DNA from: Campylobacterota bacterium
GTDB lineage: Bacteria > Campylobacterota > Campylobacteria > Campylobacterales > Sulfurovaceae
DNA: 34,705 nucleotides
Reading direction: 5' to 3'
Assembly: GCA_011330645.1 (NCBI GenBank)
Contig: DRQB01000024.1
Span: 1 to 34,705 of the forward strand
Shown here: one piece after another, positions 1 to 9,088 of the stretch
Layout of the letters: every line of letters starts with the position of its first letter
Numbering within the stretch: the first letter of the stretch is position 1
The notes under the pieces: generated by a model
What the model saw: only the letters and a program-made list of their open reading frames with translations
Database searches by the model: none
Told to the model about the DNA's origin: nothing
Made by a program: the position numbers and the translations under genes

Positions 1-124
1 AAAAGAAATCAGTGAAGATGAGTCTAAAAAAGCACAAGAGCAGATTCAAAAACTTACCGATGAGCATGTCGCTAAAATAGATGAAGCTTTCAAGGTAAAA
101 GAAGCTGACATCCTCAAGGTATAA
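1..124 (+). CDS. frr: Ribosome recycling factor, C-terminal part (5' truncated by window)
   Basis: Only the last 40 codons are present, reading in frame from base 2 to the TAA at 122-124. The peptide is a charged helix (KEISEDESKKAQEQIQKLTD, then DEAFKVKEADILKV at the end) typical of the C-terminal helix of ribosome recycling factor, which with EF-G splits post-termination ribosomes. The stop overlaps the pyrE start (TAATG), so the two genes are translationally coupled. A frr-pyrE order is familiar in Campylobacterota, which supports the call. The N-terminal part lies outside the window. Confidence 0.85.
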   Translation, partial: KEISEDESKKAQEQIQKLTDEHVAKIDEAFKVKEADILKV

Positions 125-738
125 TGATGAATGTTGAACAGGTTTACAAAGATGCCAATGCTCTACTTGATGGGCACTTTCTTTTAGCTAGTGGCAATCA
201 CTCAAGTCGCTACCTACAAAGTGCTAAAGTAATGGAATACCCTAAAAAGGCTGCTTTACTTACGGATGCTCTAGCTAAAATGATACACGATGCTGGAATA
301 GATGTAGACTCTGTATGTGCCCCTGCACTTGGTGGAGTTTTAACAGGGTATGAACTTGCACGATCTTTAGATGTACGTTCTATCTTTGTAGAAAAAGATG
401 GTGAAGGCGGTATGGTGTTACGCCGTGGATTTGAAATAGAGCAAGGGGAAAAAGTGATTATCTGTGAAGATATTATTACTACCGGTGGCTCTGCACTTAA
501 AGCGGCTAAAGCTATAGAATCATTAGGTGGAGAAGTGGTTGCCTTTGCTTCTCTTGCCAACAGAGGATTTTGTAAACGAGTCAATGGAAATGACACCGCA
601 AAAGCAGAATGTGCATTACCAGAAGGAATACCTCTTTTTGCACTTGATGACTTTACTTTTGAGATGTATGCCCCAGAAGATTGTCCTCTTTGCAAAGAAG
701 GAAAATCTGACGCAATCAAACCAGGAAGTAAAAGCTAA
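124..738 (+). CDS. pyrE: Orotate phosphoribosyltransferase
   Basis: This cytoplasmic enzyme joins orotate to PRPP to give orotidine 5'-phosphate in pyrimidine synthesis. The 204-residue protein has the PRPP-binding signature VIICEDIITTGGS at about residues 111-123 and an FVEKDGEGG loop near 88-96. A CPLC motif at 187-190, near the C-terminus, is typical of the longer bacterial PyrE type. Two ATG codons lie in tandem at 124 and 127; either could be used, and the first overlaps the frr stop. It ends 13 bp before the convergent ATPase gene, with no clear terminator between. Confidence 0.93.
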   Translation: MMNVEQVYKDANALLDGHFLLASGNHSSRYLQSAKVMEYPKKAALLTDALAKMIHDAGIDVDSVCAPALGGVLTGYELARSLDVRSIFVEKDGEGGMVLRRGFEIEQGEKVIICEDIITTGGSALKAAKAIESLGGEVVAFASLANRGFCKRVNGNDTAKAECALPEGIPLFALDDFTFEMYAPEDCPLCKEGKSDAIKPGSKS

Positions 739-751
739 ATACTTTTTCTTC

Positions 752-3085
752 CTATCTCACTCTCCAAACCACAGCACAGTGCTCAACATCTATATCGGTC
801 TTTCGTGGCTTCATTGTAAAACTTTCTATCTCACAGTTGTCTACATTATATTTGTCATTTAATGCATCAATACTGTCTTCAAGTTCATACTCTAAGGCTT
901 CTATATCTGATTGGATACCCACCATTCTCTCTTGAGCTCTAGACATGTCACCACGTTCTTTTAAGATATTGCTCCCTTTTTTAAAAGCACGCCCTATTTT
1001 CGTCGGACTGCTACGTCCAAAAAGTGCCCCTAGTACTGCAATACCCGTTTCTATCATAGAGGATGTCGAATCGGCTGCTTCTTTTTCTACACGCTCTTTA
1101 GCACGGGAAAGTCTAGCTAGTAAAGTTTTTTCTTTTTTCTCAAAGCGTGTTTGGAGTTTTTCTATCTCTATTTCTTTTTTATCGTTCAAAATGTCTTGAA
1201 TCCTTACCCTAAAATCTGATTCGGATTCATCTACTTTCGACTCAAGTTTTGGAGACTTACAACGTAATAACTCTAAGTTTTCTTCTCTGTAAAGTGACGC
1301 TTTAAGTTCTCGTATCGCTTTTTTAAGTCCTTTATCTTCCAAAACAACTTTAGGAAGTGCTTGAAATTTTGCTTTACTTGGTGCAGTCTGAGGATAGTTC
1401 TCAAAACTTTCTTCTTCTTTCCTGGACTCTTCCCAGTCAAGACTCTTCTGCTCGGCAGCCAAAGGTAAAGAAAGTACCAAGTCTCTCTCTACATCTATAC
1501 CTTTACGCTGATTGTAAAAATGTACTTTTGCTAGCGCACCTAATGTGGGTGCAAATTCATTTCTTTGACTTGCATCCAGTTCAAAATACTGGCTAATCGA
1601 GTCATCTATCTGCTGCAAGCTCTCTAGTTCACTCTTTTTTTGTATCATAGTATCAACAGTTTCTACTTCTATATTTTGTGCTTCTTTCTGCGCTTTCATT
1701 AACGTACTTATTTCATCACGTTTCAGTGGTCCCTTTAAGTAAGAGAGTACCCATCGTGTTGTAAAGAGTCTAATGTCTTCCAAATGTGCTGACTTGAGGA
1801 AAAAAGTTCTTTTTTTGAGATTTGCCAATAAGGTTTTTATCTCTTTTTTATCATAACTCGCACCTACTTTCCCCCCAAGCCCATCTATCACACGTTCGAT
1901 GTCTTGTGTGGTCTGTAACCTACCGATGAACCATGTTCCAATGTTAGAGAGCCCTTTATAGTCTAAATCTACAGGGTTTTGTGTACTCAGTACCACACCC
2001 ACACCAAATGCTCTAGCCTGCTTAAGAAGTAAAAGCATTGGCTCTTTACTTGGTGGATTTTTTGTCGGAGGGAAGAAGCCATAAATCTCATCCATATACA
2101 GAAGTGTTTTAAGTGCTGATGTACCAGATTGTCTACGCATCCATGCAATGTATTTGTTCAGCAAGAGGGTTACAAAGAACATACGTTCATCATCATTGAG
2201 ATGCGAAATAGAAAATATAGCTATCTTCGCTTTTCCCTTTTCATCATAAAGAAGTTTTTGAATATCTAAATTATCTCCCTGCATCCAAAGTGAAAAAGAG
2301 GGGCTGGCTAAAAGTGAGTTGAATTTCGTCGCTAACTTAAAACGTGCATCTTGTGGATAAAATGCATCTAAAGGTAATACCCCTATCTTGCTAAAGCTAG
2401 GCTTTATGATTTTCCCTATGAGGCTCTCGATACTCATATCTTCATTCTTAATCCATGATTTGGTAATAATTTGTGCTAAGAGAATGTACTCTTTTGACTC
2501 AAGTGGATCGGCAACAATCCCCACCAATGAAAGCAATGAAACGGTTGTACTTTTCAAATAAGACGTAAAGGTATCACTGTCTTCCATGACTTCAGACGGA
2601 GGCGTATCTAAAGAAGACATCACGTTAATGGCAACCCCCGCAGAAGAGCCTGGCGTATAAATCGTTTTTTTTACAGCTTGTAGTTTGGCTGCACGTTCTG
2701 TACTTTGTCCCCATGATTCTATACCCTCTTTCCACATGGTGGCAATTTTTCTGGCATAAGATTTGACATCTTTCTCTTTTGCTCTGGCTTCATCTTCAAC
2801 CCATGGTTCAAAAGACTGTGCATCATACTGGGCATCGACTAAACATAAATTACCCATATCCCCTTTAGGATCAATAATAATCGAAGGAATATTATCTATA
2901 GCCGCCTCTTCAATGATATCTACACCAAGACCTGTTTTACCAGAACCTGTCATCCCTATAATGGCTGCATGCGTAGTAAAATTTTTATTTTTGAGCAATG
3001 TCAATGCTTCTGTGGCTTCCTGTGTTTGCTTATCTACATCTTTACCCAGATAAAAAAGTCCTAGTTTTTCATATATTTCTTGCAT
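752..3085 (-). CDS. HerA/FtsK-like P-loop ATPase (DUF87-type) with C-terminal coiled coil
   Basis: The 777-residue protein has a Walker A motif GMTGSGKT at 44-51, followed by IIDPKGDMGNL. A Walker B LLYMDE lies at 328-333 and a sensor-like STQNP at 367-371. This layout matches HerA/VirB4/FtsK-fold ATPases, which move DNA or protein substrates. The last third is highly charged (many E, K and R near 470-520 and 620-760) and probably forms coiled coils. It lies 19 bp after the gspJ-like gene on the same strand with its own GAAGGAT ribosome site, so it is probably the last gene of the T2SS minus-strand operon. The family is clear; the role is unknown. DNA translocation unrelated to secretion is as likely as a secretion link. 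Confidence 0.75.
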   Translation of the reverse strand: MQEIYEKLGLFYLGKDVDKQTQEATEALTLLKNKNFTTHAAIIGMTGSGKTGLGVDIIEEAAIDNIPSIIIDPKGDMGNLCLVDAQYDAQSFEPWVEDEARAKEKDVKSYARKIATMWKEGIESWGQSTERAAKLQAVKKTIYTPGSSAGVAINVMSSLDTPPSEVMEDSDTFTSYLKSTTVSLLSLVGIVADPLESKEYILLAQIITKSWIKNEDMSIESLIGKIIKPSFSKIGVLPLDAFYPQDARFKLATKFNSLLASPSFSLWMQGDNLDIQKLLYDEKGKAKIAIFSISHLNDDERMFFVTLLLNKYIAWMRRQSGTSALKTLLYMDEIYGFFPPTKNPPSKEPMLLLLKQARAFGVGVVLSTQNPVDLDYKGLSNIGTWFIGRLQTTQDIERVIDGLGGKVGASYDKKEIKTLLANLKKRTFFLKSAHLEDIRLFTTRWVLSYLKGPLKRDEISTLMKAQKEAQNIEVETVDTMIQKKSELESLQQIDDSISQYFELDASQRNEFAPTLGALAKVHFYNQRKGIDVERDLVLSLPLAAEQKSLDWEESRKEEESFENYPQTAPSKAKFQALPKVVLEDKGLKKAIRELKASLYREENLELLRCKSPKLESKVDESESDFRVRIQDILNDKKEIEIEKLQTRFEKKEKTLLARLSRAKERVEKEAADSTSSMIETGIAVLGALFGRSSPTKIGRAFKKGSNILKERGDMSRAQERMVGIQSDIEALEYELEDSIDALNDKYNVDNCEIESFTMKPRKTDIDVEHCAVVWRVR

Positions 3086-3104
3086 ATGTATCCTTCTGTC
3101 TTAT

Positions 3105-3860
3105 TTACTGTACTCCTACAGACTGTGGTTGACCAAGAGGTTGTGTATTATTTACCGGTGTGCTACCTGACTGTGTATTTACAGCATTGCCATTTGAAGT
3201 GTTTGTTCCGCCCTTTGGCTTCACATTCTTTTTAGGTGGAGGGACAATCGTGCCATTGGGTAATATTTTGGAGCCATCTTTAAATATTTGTGTCCCATCA
3301 GGAAGTATCTTTCTGCCATCACGCATAATCTGTGTCCCATCTGCTAAAACCCTCAAGACAGGATTTGTAATACCTTGTAGCATAAAACTGATAGGTTCTT
3401 CCCCTTGCTGACGTAAAAATACAAGGACTTTGTCCTTTTGCTGATAGACATCAAATAAATCAATGTCTGGCATCACTGAGTCTACTTCAACTCTATCTTC
3501 AGATTTCAGAGGTAACTTATACGTATTTCCCTCAATACGTACTAGGGTATTTTTGTTTTTCAACACAACCCAACATACTTTTGCTACAGGTAAATTATAG
3601 AGTGAATTTTTAGTCTCCTCTATGCAAAGTCTTGTAAACTCATCTTTTTTTATCTCTAACTTGCCATCAGAACTTAAAATATCTAAAAAAAGTACTTTAC
3701 TTGCTTGGGTGACTTGCTTTGAATTTTTCAAAGCTGTAAGGAGGTGTTCATTGGACTTTCGCATCATATCCACAACAGAAAAGAGTGGTACCAAAATAAT
3801 ACCAAGCAAAGCGATAGAAACAAGAACTTCTATAAGGGTAAATGCTCTACGCGTTTGCAT
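3105..3860 (-). CDS. gspJ: Minor pseudopilin, GspJ-like, with a repeat-rich C-terminal tail
   Basis: The N-terminus MQTRRAFTLIEVLVSIALLG is a type IV prepilin signal: a short basic leader, FTLIE with the conserved Glu, and a hydrophobic helix. GspJ is a minor pseudopilin at the tip of the T2SS pseudopilus. The globular part covers about residues 35-170. From about 173 to 207 there are five seven-residue repeats of the type (I/V)(L/M/F)xDGxx, followed by a Pro, Asn, Gly, Thr and Gln-rich tail to residue 251. GspJ normally lacks such a tail. The gene follows gspE by 4 bp on the same strand. The J label rests on position and on the other pseudopilin slots being filled; sequence alone shows only a minor pseudopilin. 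Confidence 0.72.
   Translation of the reverse strand: MQTRRAFTLIEVLVSIALLGIILVPLFSVVDMMRKSNEHLLTALKNSKQVTQASKVLFLDILSSDGKLEIKKDEFTRLCIEETKNSLYNLPVAKVCWVVLKNKNTLVRIEGNTYKLPLKSEDRVEVDSVMPDIDLFDVYQQKDKVLVFLRQQGEEPISFMLQGITNPVLRVLADGTQIMRDGRKILPDGTQIFKDGSKILPNGTIVPPPKKNVKPKGGTNTSNGNAVNTQSGSTPVNNTQPLGQPQSVGVQ
3240..3344 (-). repeat. Five tandem heptapeptide-coding repeats in the gspJ-like gene
   Basis: Residues 173-207 of the GspJ-like protein read as consecutive units ADGTQIM, RDGRKIL, PDGTQIF, KDGSKIL and PNGTIVP. An Asp/Asn-Gly turn recurs every seven residues with a hydrophobic pair at the end of each unit. The regular spacing suggests a short beta-strand/turn array rather than random low complexity. 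Confidence 0.8.
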
Positions 3861-3864
3861 CTAA

Positions 3865-5376
3865 TTAGCCATCCATAAGACCAACACGGATTGCCTCTTC
3901 ATAACTTGTCGTTCCATCAAGAAGCATATCTCTCAGTTTATCCGCGATTGTTTTCATACCATGTGCTTTCATCGCTTCTCTGACCTGATGGTCATTAAAT
4001 CCATCTTTCATCATCTCTTTGACTTTGTCATCAATCACAAAAAGTTCTCCAATGGCTTGTCTTCCTTTATAGCCAGTAAAATCACACTCTTTACATCCTA
4101 CTGCCTTAAAGTAAATGCCATCACTAGGCACATCAATCTCCTCCATGGTTGCAGAGGCAAGTTTTGTTTCTTCTTTACAATGTGTACATAACTTTCTAGT
4201 CAAACGTTGTGCGAGTACTCCCAAAAGGGTAGAAGAAATAAGGAAATTTTCTATCCCCATATCCATCAGACGGCTGAGCGAGGATGTTGCATCGTTGGTG
4301 TGTAGTGTGGAAAGTAAAAGGTGCCCTGTTAGGGCAGAACGTAATGCAATATCTGCTGTTTCGGAATCACGAATCTCCCCAACCATAATAATATCAGGGT
4401 CTTGTCTGAGGATAGAACGCAGTCCTGCTGCAAATGTGAGTCCTACTTTTGTATTGACTTGTATTTGTGAAATATTATCGGCATTGTACTCCACTGGATC
4501 TTCTACTGTGATAATATTTTTATCCGGTGTGGCAATGTGCTGCATACAGGCATGTAAGGTAGTAGACTTACCAGACCCTGTAGGGCCAGTAACTAGTATC
4601 ATCCCATGTGCATGGTTAAGAAGTTTGTAGAGGTCTTTGGTAATATCATCTGCAAAACCAAGCGACTCAAGTGTAGGAATGTGTTCACTCTGTGAAAGGA
4701 TACGCATGACCACTCTCTCTCCATGGTAAGTAGGTAAGATAGAAACCCTCACATCAATGCTCTTTCCCGAAATACTTAACTGTGTTCGTCCATCTTGTGG
4801 CACTCTTTTTTCAGAAATATCAAGATTTGAGATGACTTTAATACGGTTAATGACCAAATTAACAATGGTTTTATCTAAATCTAAATGCTTTTTCAGTGCA
4901 CCATCCATACGCAAGCGTACTTCACCTTTACGTTCACCACTCTCTATGTGAATATCACTTGCCCCTTTTTGTAAAGCTTGGAAGAAAAGAGAATTGACCA
5001 ATTTGATAATAGGCGCTGATTCTTCAGATGAGAGCAAGTCTTGTGAATTACGGATAAACTCAAGTAAATCAGACTCTACTTCGATCAGTTCATCTGAAGT
5101 GGTTCCCATATCTTCAAAATCAGAACCTGTTTGGATTTCTAAAAATTTATTTTTGAGGCGTTCAAAACTCTCTGCATCCACAATACTGATAGGATATTCT
5201 AAAGAGAGTTTTGAAAAATAGTTCAGCGCATCACCAAGGGTTGCTTCTTCAACAATGGCTGTTTTGACACCATCTAGTTCAGAGAAGAGAAGCGCATGCT
5301 TAATCGCCAATTTGTGATTAAGCTCATCTTCCCATAAAGGTTCTAAATTAACATCTTGAAGACGAGGGAAAACCAT
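3865..5376 (-). CDS. gspE: Type II secretion system ATPase GspE
   Basis: GspE is the cytoplasmic hexameric ATPase that powers pseudopilus assembly. The 503-residue protein has Walker A GPTGSGKS at 264-271, the Asp box TVEDPVEY near 290-297, and a Walker B region DPDIIMVGEIRDSETAD at about 326-342. A His box TGHLLLSTLHTND lies near 350-362. Two CxxC pairs, CTHC at 397-400 and CKEC at 428-431, form the zinc module typical of GspE. The N-terminal part, about 110 residues, fits a single N1E-like domain. The start has a GAGGAG ribosome site inside the gspD end, 3 bp away, so coupling is likely. PilB is the main alternative, but the gspC/D neighbours favour GspE. Confidence 0.93.
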   Translation of the reverse strand: MVFPRLQDVNLEPLWEDELNHKLAIKHALLFSELDGVKTAIVEEATLGDALNYFSKLSLEYPISIVDAESFERLKNKFLEIQTGSDFEDMGTTSDELIEVESDLLEFIRNSQDLLSSEESAPIIKLVNSLFFQALQKGASDIHIESGERKGEVRLRMDGALKKHLDLDKTIVNLVINRIKVISNLDISEKRVPQDGRTQLSISGKSIDVRVSILPTYHGERVVMRILSQSEHIPTLESLGFADDITKDLYKLLNHAHGMILVTGPTGSGKSTTLHACMQHIATPDKNIITVEDPVEYNADNISQIQVNTKVGLTFAAGLRSILRQDPDIIMVGEIRDSETADIALRSALTGHLLLSTLHTNDATSSLSRLMDMGIENFLISSTLLGVLAQRLTRKLCTHCKEETKLASATMEEIDVPSDGIYFKAVGCKECDFTGYKGRQAIGELFVIDDKVKEMMKDGFNDHQVREAMKAHGMKTIADKLRDMLLDGTTSYEEAIRVGLMDG

Positions 5377-5379
5377 CCT

Positions 5380-7374
5380 CTACTCCTCATTCCATACATC
5401 TGTATGCATATGCTTTGGCATACGTTTTCGACGTATTCTTTCACTCGCAGGTACAGTACTCTTTGTCCCTACATCTTTTGTACCAGATGCTTGTTCTAAT
5501 CCTCTTCGTACAAAAGTATTGTATCGTGTTTGGATGTCTTCGAGTTCCACCAAAGCAGAACGTAAACGCTGTAAGTCTCCACTTTTTCGTACAATGTAAG
5601 GTGTAAGATAGATGACCACGTTGATCTGCGTATCCACGTCAGCATCAGAACGGAACAGTTTACCTAAAACAGGTATTTCTCCCAGTACAGGTACCTTAGT
5701 AGAGTTTTTACCTCCCGCACTTTTCATCAATCCACCCAATATAATCGTTTCACCATTATTCACGATGGCATTGGTTGTGACTTTACGCTTCGTTGTTGTT
5801 GGTCTATCAGCTGAAGCACTTGAACCAGGAAGGATATCTTCTATCTCTGCTTCTACTTCTAACGTTACTTTGTTGTTACTTGAAAGTCTTGGTTTTACTT
5901 TTAGCGTAATCCCTATGTCTTCTCTAGAGTAGTTGTTAATGATATTGCCTTGTCCTTGTGTAGACTGCTGTGCTTGGGTCAAGATGGACTGTGTTTGTCC
6001 CACCTGAATCGTCGCTTCTTTATTGTTGGTACAAAGCACAGAAGGTTCAGACAAGACATGTGCAGCTCCACCTTGTTTAAGGAGGTCAAACTTAGCACCC
6101 AAAGCAAATACTTGGCTAATGCCATTGTCAAATTGGAAAGGACGCTCATTGGTTGTAATAGTACTACCATTTTGTAAGACCTGTGTTGATGTATTATTTA
6201 AAAATCCTAACAAATTTTGTGAGATATTCAGGGAAGATGCTCCTAAGTTTGCTGCCGCAGAGAAAAGCCCTCGGGAAGTAATCTTCCCACCTTCAAATCC
6301 ATACTTTACACCTATTTGTGCTGCTCTATCTGTATTAATCTCCACAATACGTGCTTTCACATAGACTTGTGCCTGAGGCACATCTATTTTTTTTACCGTT
6401 GCTCGTATATTTTTTATCTGTTCACCTGTAGCAAGGATGATGAGAGAATTTCTCTCTACATCAGAGACAACCATCGCTTTTGAAGGAGGTTTGCCTCCTT
6501 TTCGTGGTTGTTTTACTGCCACAGAATTCATTTGGGAAACCAATTTGGAAAGAATTTTTTCCATCTCTTCCACATTTGAATTTTGTAGCTTAATCACATA
6601 CATTTTTTGTGTTTGGTCTTCACCTTTTAAATCAAGCTGTTTAATATAACGTATCATGCGATTATTATTTTCTGCTTTTCCTACCAAAATAATAGAATTG
6701 GTTGCTTCATCTTTAAAGACATCTACTTTTTCACTCTCTATGGTTTGAGGAAAAAGTTTTTTAGACATACTTTGTGCATTGGTAAATACATCTTTCACGG
6801 TAGAGTTTTGTAAATGTACAATGGTTGATTTTTTATCACCCCTTGATTCCACTGCTTTGATAATTTTGGCAATGGCACGAAGTGTTCTTGGATTTGCCGT
6901 AATGGCGAGTACATTGTTTTCTTTAAACGATATAACTTTCGCATTTTTATGCAACAATGGTTTTATTTTGGCACGCATCACGGCGGCATTGGAAGTTTTG
7001 AGTGGGAACATGACTGTTTTCATCGTGTCACCATCTATGGTACTCCCGACATCAAGTCCTTCCCCTGCAGCATTTGCAGCTTTCACTACTTTATAGTATT
7101 CTCCTTGATCAATCAAGGCCAATCCCTTACCACCTAAAATCGAGTTTGCCAAAGAGAGCAGTGAACTTTTTTTGATAGGTGTGGCAGAAACAAAATTGAT
7201 CTTACCCTTGATATCACTCTCTATCAAAATGTTTTTATGTGTAATCTTAGAAACCATTTTTATAAAATCTTTCACAGAAAGATTTCTAAAATTCACATCA
7301 ATCTTCTCTTCTTCTGCATGTAGCCCTATGGACAATATAAGCAATGCGCTCAATAGTATTTTAGTTAATTTCAT
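5380..7374 (-). CDS. gspD: Type II secretion system secretin GspD
   Basis: This is the outer-membrane pore of the T2SS. The 664-residue protein begins with a signal peptide probably cleaved after SIGLHA at residue 20. An N0 domain follows (IDVNFRNLSVKDFIKMVSK), then several N1-N3 repeats with PLKTSNAAVM-type and VIKLQNSNVEEM-type starts. The C-terminal secretin domain carries VPVLGEIPVLGKLFRSD from 561 and ends in VIYLTPYIVRK at 597. About 65 charged residues follow, ending TDVWNEE. A Gly/Pro/Lys-rich insert (KQPRKGGKPPSK) lies in the N3-like domain. Its start overlaps the gspC end by 14 nt. No separate pilotin gene is seen in the window. Confidence 0.94.
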   Translation of the reverse strand: MKLTKILLSALLILSIGLHAEEEKIDVNFRNLSVKDFIKMVSKITHKNILIESDIKGKINFVSATPIKKSSLLSLANSILGGKGLALIDQGEYYKVVKAANAAGEGLDVGSTIDGDTMKTVMFPLKTSNAAVMRAKIKPLLHKNAKVISFKENNVLAITANPRTLRAIAKIIKAVESRGDKKSTIVHLQNSTVKDVFTNAQSMSKKLFPQTIESEKVDVFKDEATNSIILVGKAENNNRMIRYIKQLDLKGEDQTQKMYVIKLQNSNVEEMEKILSKLVSQMNSVAVKQPRKGGKPPSKAMVVSDVERNSLIILATGEQIKNIRATVKKIDVPQAQVYVKARIVEINTDRAAQIGVKYGFEGGKITSRGLFSAAANLGASSLNISQNLLGFLNNTSTQVLQNGSTITTNERPFQFDNGISQVFALGAKFDLLKQGGAAHVLSEPSVLCTNNKEATIQVGQTQSILTQAQQSTQGQGNIINNYSREDIGITLKVKPRLSSNNKVTLEVEAEIEDILPGSSASADRPTTTKRKVTTNAIVNNGETIILGGLMKSAGGKNSTKVPVLGEIPVLGKLFRSDADVDTQINVVIYLTPYIVRKSGDLQRLRSALVELEDIQTRYNTFVRRGLEQASGTKDVGTKSTVPASERIRRKRMPKHMHTDVWNEE

Positions 7375-8200
7375 ATTCTAACTCCATTTCTTCTTTACCT
7401 CTTTGAATCACCAAGGTGAGGTTATCAATATCTTGAATGTTTTTATACACACCGAAAGCTGCATTATAGCTATTTATCTCTTGCCCGTTGATGGATTTAA
7501 TCACATCATCTCTTCGTATGCCAAGTTTAGCAAAAGGAGAATCTTTACGCACAAAAGTAATGCGGAATCCAGCCAAATCTTTACCTTTTCTTACTTCCCC
7601 TATGCCTATGTTTTTATAGATGTCATCCATATTTTTTGCATAATGGTCAAGGAGAGAACGGTCGATGATTTTATGATCCCCAGCATCTGCCACATCACCC
7701 TTTGGTGCAGCACTTTTCGATTTTGGCCCTGTTGTACTTATTGTTTTCACTGCGCTTATTCCTGATGATTTTTCTTTCACCAAATATACTTTATATGTTT
7801 TAGATTGTTTCGAAAAGGTTGCAAAATTATTGCCTGCACCCTCAAGCACAAAACCATTGATATTTTCACCTCGTGACAGTACCTTTGTCTTAGACTTATA
7901 TGCGGCGGTCACCACAGTGGCATCTGATGCATTGTAAATGGCTAAAAGTTTGATTTCCTTGATACTTCCAGCTTGTTTTACTGGTCTTTTCACGGTGTTT
8001 GTCACAGGTGCCGCTGCTTGGTTTGGCGTAAGTTTCACTCTATAGTAGAGTGCCTTACTTCCTTTTCGGGCAGCTTGGTCTACACCTGTTGTCGGAAGCC
8101 AAAGTACCTCAACCACAAACCACAATATTTTGATAAGAAGAAAAAGAACCAACACTCCAAAGATACCTTTAAATACTTCTGGCTTAAAAAGATGTTTCAT
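7361..8200 (-). CDS. gspC: Type II secretion system inner-membrane protein GspC
   Basis: GspC links the inner-membrane platform to the secretin. From the ATG at 8200 (AAAGGA ribosome site 7 nt upstream) the protein has 279 residues. One membrane segment (GIFGVLVLFLLIKILWFVV) lies near residues 10-30. A homology-region-like domain follows (IKELKLLAIYNASDATVV, then EGAGNNFATFSKQSKTYKVY). A C-terminal PDZ-like domain contains FRITFVRKDSPFAKLG and RRDDVIKSINGQEINSY. A 63-nt longer reading from 8263 exists but lacks this ribosome site and starts within gspN, so 8200 is preferred. It overlaps gspN by 17 nt and gspD by 14 nt. Confidence 0.85.
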   Translation of the reverse strand: MKHLFKPEVFKGIFGVLVLFLLIKILWFVVEVLWLPTTGVDQAARKGSKALYYRVKLTPNQAAAPVTNTVKRPVKQAGSIKEIKLLAIYNASDATVVTAAYKSKTKVLSRGENINGFVLEGAGNNFATFSKQSKTYKVYLVKEKSSGISAVKTISTTGPKSKSAAPKGDVADAGDHKIIDRSLLDHYAKNMDDIYKNIGIGEVRKGKDLAGFRITFVRKDSPFAKLGIRRDDVIKSINGQEINSYNAAFGVYKNIQDIDNLTLVIQRGKEEMELEYEIN

Positions 8201-8699
8201 AGTACCATCCTTTCTCGTCTTGCTTAAGTTTAGGAGTAAGCATCTCGATACCTTTGCTTTCATTAAAGTCTACGCGCAATGTTTTATCGGCTAGGTTGAC
8301 TCCCCCGTTTAACCCACCAAAAGAACCGGTTGCTTCTACATCAATATAGAGTGGATTCCAAAGTGCATACGTCACAGTTGCATCTTTTGTGTGAGTGGGT
8401 GCTATGTTTTTCAACGAATCATCCAAGGTAAGATTCTCAACTGTGACTTTGGTATAAAACAAGACTGTGAAAAAATGTACCTTTTCCACATTTGCGAGCT
8501 TAATCCCTTTGGCATAAACATCTGCTTGATTGATAGTGAAAGAAAAAATGCCTTCATCCATACTTTTTTCATTGATTTTGATAGCATTTTTAGCAAGTTC
8601 TTCTTCTAGTTTATAGTAAAGTTCCTGCTTGGGCATCCATAACAGTAGCGCAAACCAAATCACCGCCAAGGTGATGAAAATCTTTTTTACCATTTGCAT
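8184..8699 (-). CDS. gspN: GspN-like type II secretion protein
   Basis: The 171-residue protein has an N-terminal membrane anchor (IFITLAVIWFALLLWMP). The periplasmic region is beta-rich, with patterns such as TYALWNPLYIDVEATGSFGG and VNLADKTLRVDFNES that recall the GspN family of T2SS accessory proteins. GspN is an optional inner-membrane component of poorly known function. It sits between gspM and gspC and overlaps both. Two start codons are possible, ATG at 8699 and ATG at 8693; the second overlaps the gspM stop. Position gives much of the support; by sequence alone I would call it a single-pass periplasmic protein. Confidence 0.6.
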   Translation of the reverse strand: MQMVKKIFITLAVIWFALLLWMPKQELYYKLEEELAKNAIKINEKSMDEGIFSFTINQADVYAKGIKLANVEKVHFFTVLFYTKVTVENLTLDDSLKNIAPTHTKDATVTYALWNPLYIDVEATGSFGGLNGGVNLADKTLRVDFNESKGIEMLTPKLKQDEKGWYYETSF

Positions 8700-9088
8700 T
8701 TGAACTCCACATTATAGTTTGCGCCTATTTTTTGTATGTCTAACAGACGTATTTGCACAGGCAGATTTAAAATCTTAGTTGTGAGCTTGTTGAGTTCATT
8801 GGCACTGAGTCCTGTGTAGCTTGCTGTGAGTTTTTTGCCCTTTTTGCTCCACTTCACCTTCGAAGCAGAGATGAGTGTTTGCAGTGCAGCAAGTTTTTTA
8901 CCTGTCTTTTTATTGGCCCATACTTTTTTAAGGGCTATCACTTCTTTCAGTTCACCTAATGCCGTTTGTGTTTTTTGTATGGCTTGTGCTTGAGAAGTAA
9001 CTTGTGTATGTTTATAGGCATATGCGCCCAACATTATGACAAATGCGACCAATACGATGAGTTCATTTTGATACTGTTTCCAACTCAT
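8687..9088 (-). CDS. gspM: GspM-like type II secretion platform protein
   Basis: The 133-residue protein has a short cytoplasmic start (MSWKQYQNE), one membrane helix (LIVLVAFVIMLGAYAY) and a predicted coiled region (QAQAIQKTQTALGELKEVIA). A small periplasmic alpha/beta domain follows, ending NVEFKCKW. This matches the plan of GspM, which pairs with GspL to hold the ATPase at the inner membrane. Its ATG shares four bases with the gspL stop, and its end overlaps gspN by 13 nt. GspM is poorly conserved, so the name depends on size, topology and the place after gspL. Confidence 0.7.
   Translation of the reverse strand: MSWKQYQNELIVLVAFVIMLGAYAYKHTQVTSQAQAIQKTQTALGELKEVIALKKVWANKKTGKKLAALQTLISASKVKWSKKGKKLTASYTGLSANELNKLTTKILNLPVQIRLLDIQKIGANYNVEFKCKW

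Noticed and set aside
4115..4630. A 171-codon open frame opposite gspE
   Set aside because: It is antisense to conserved GspE motifs and has no protein-like features of its own.
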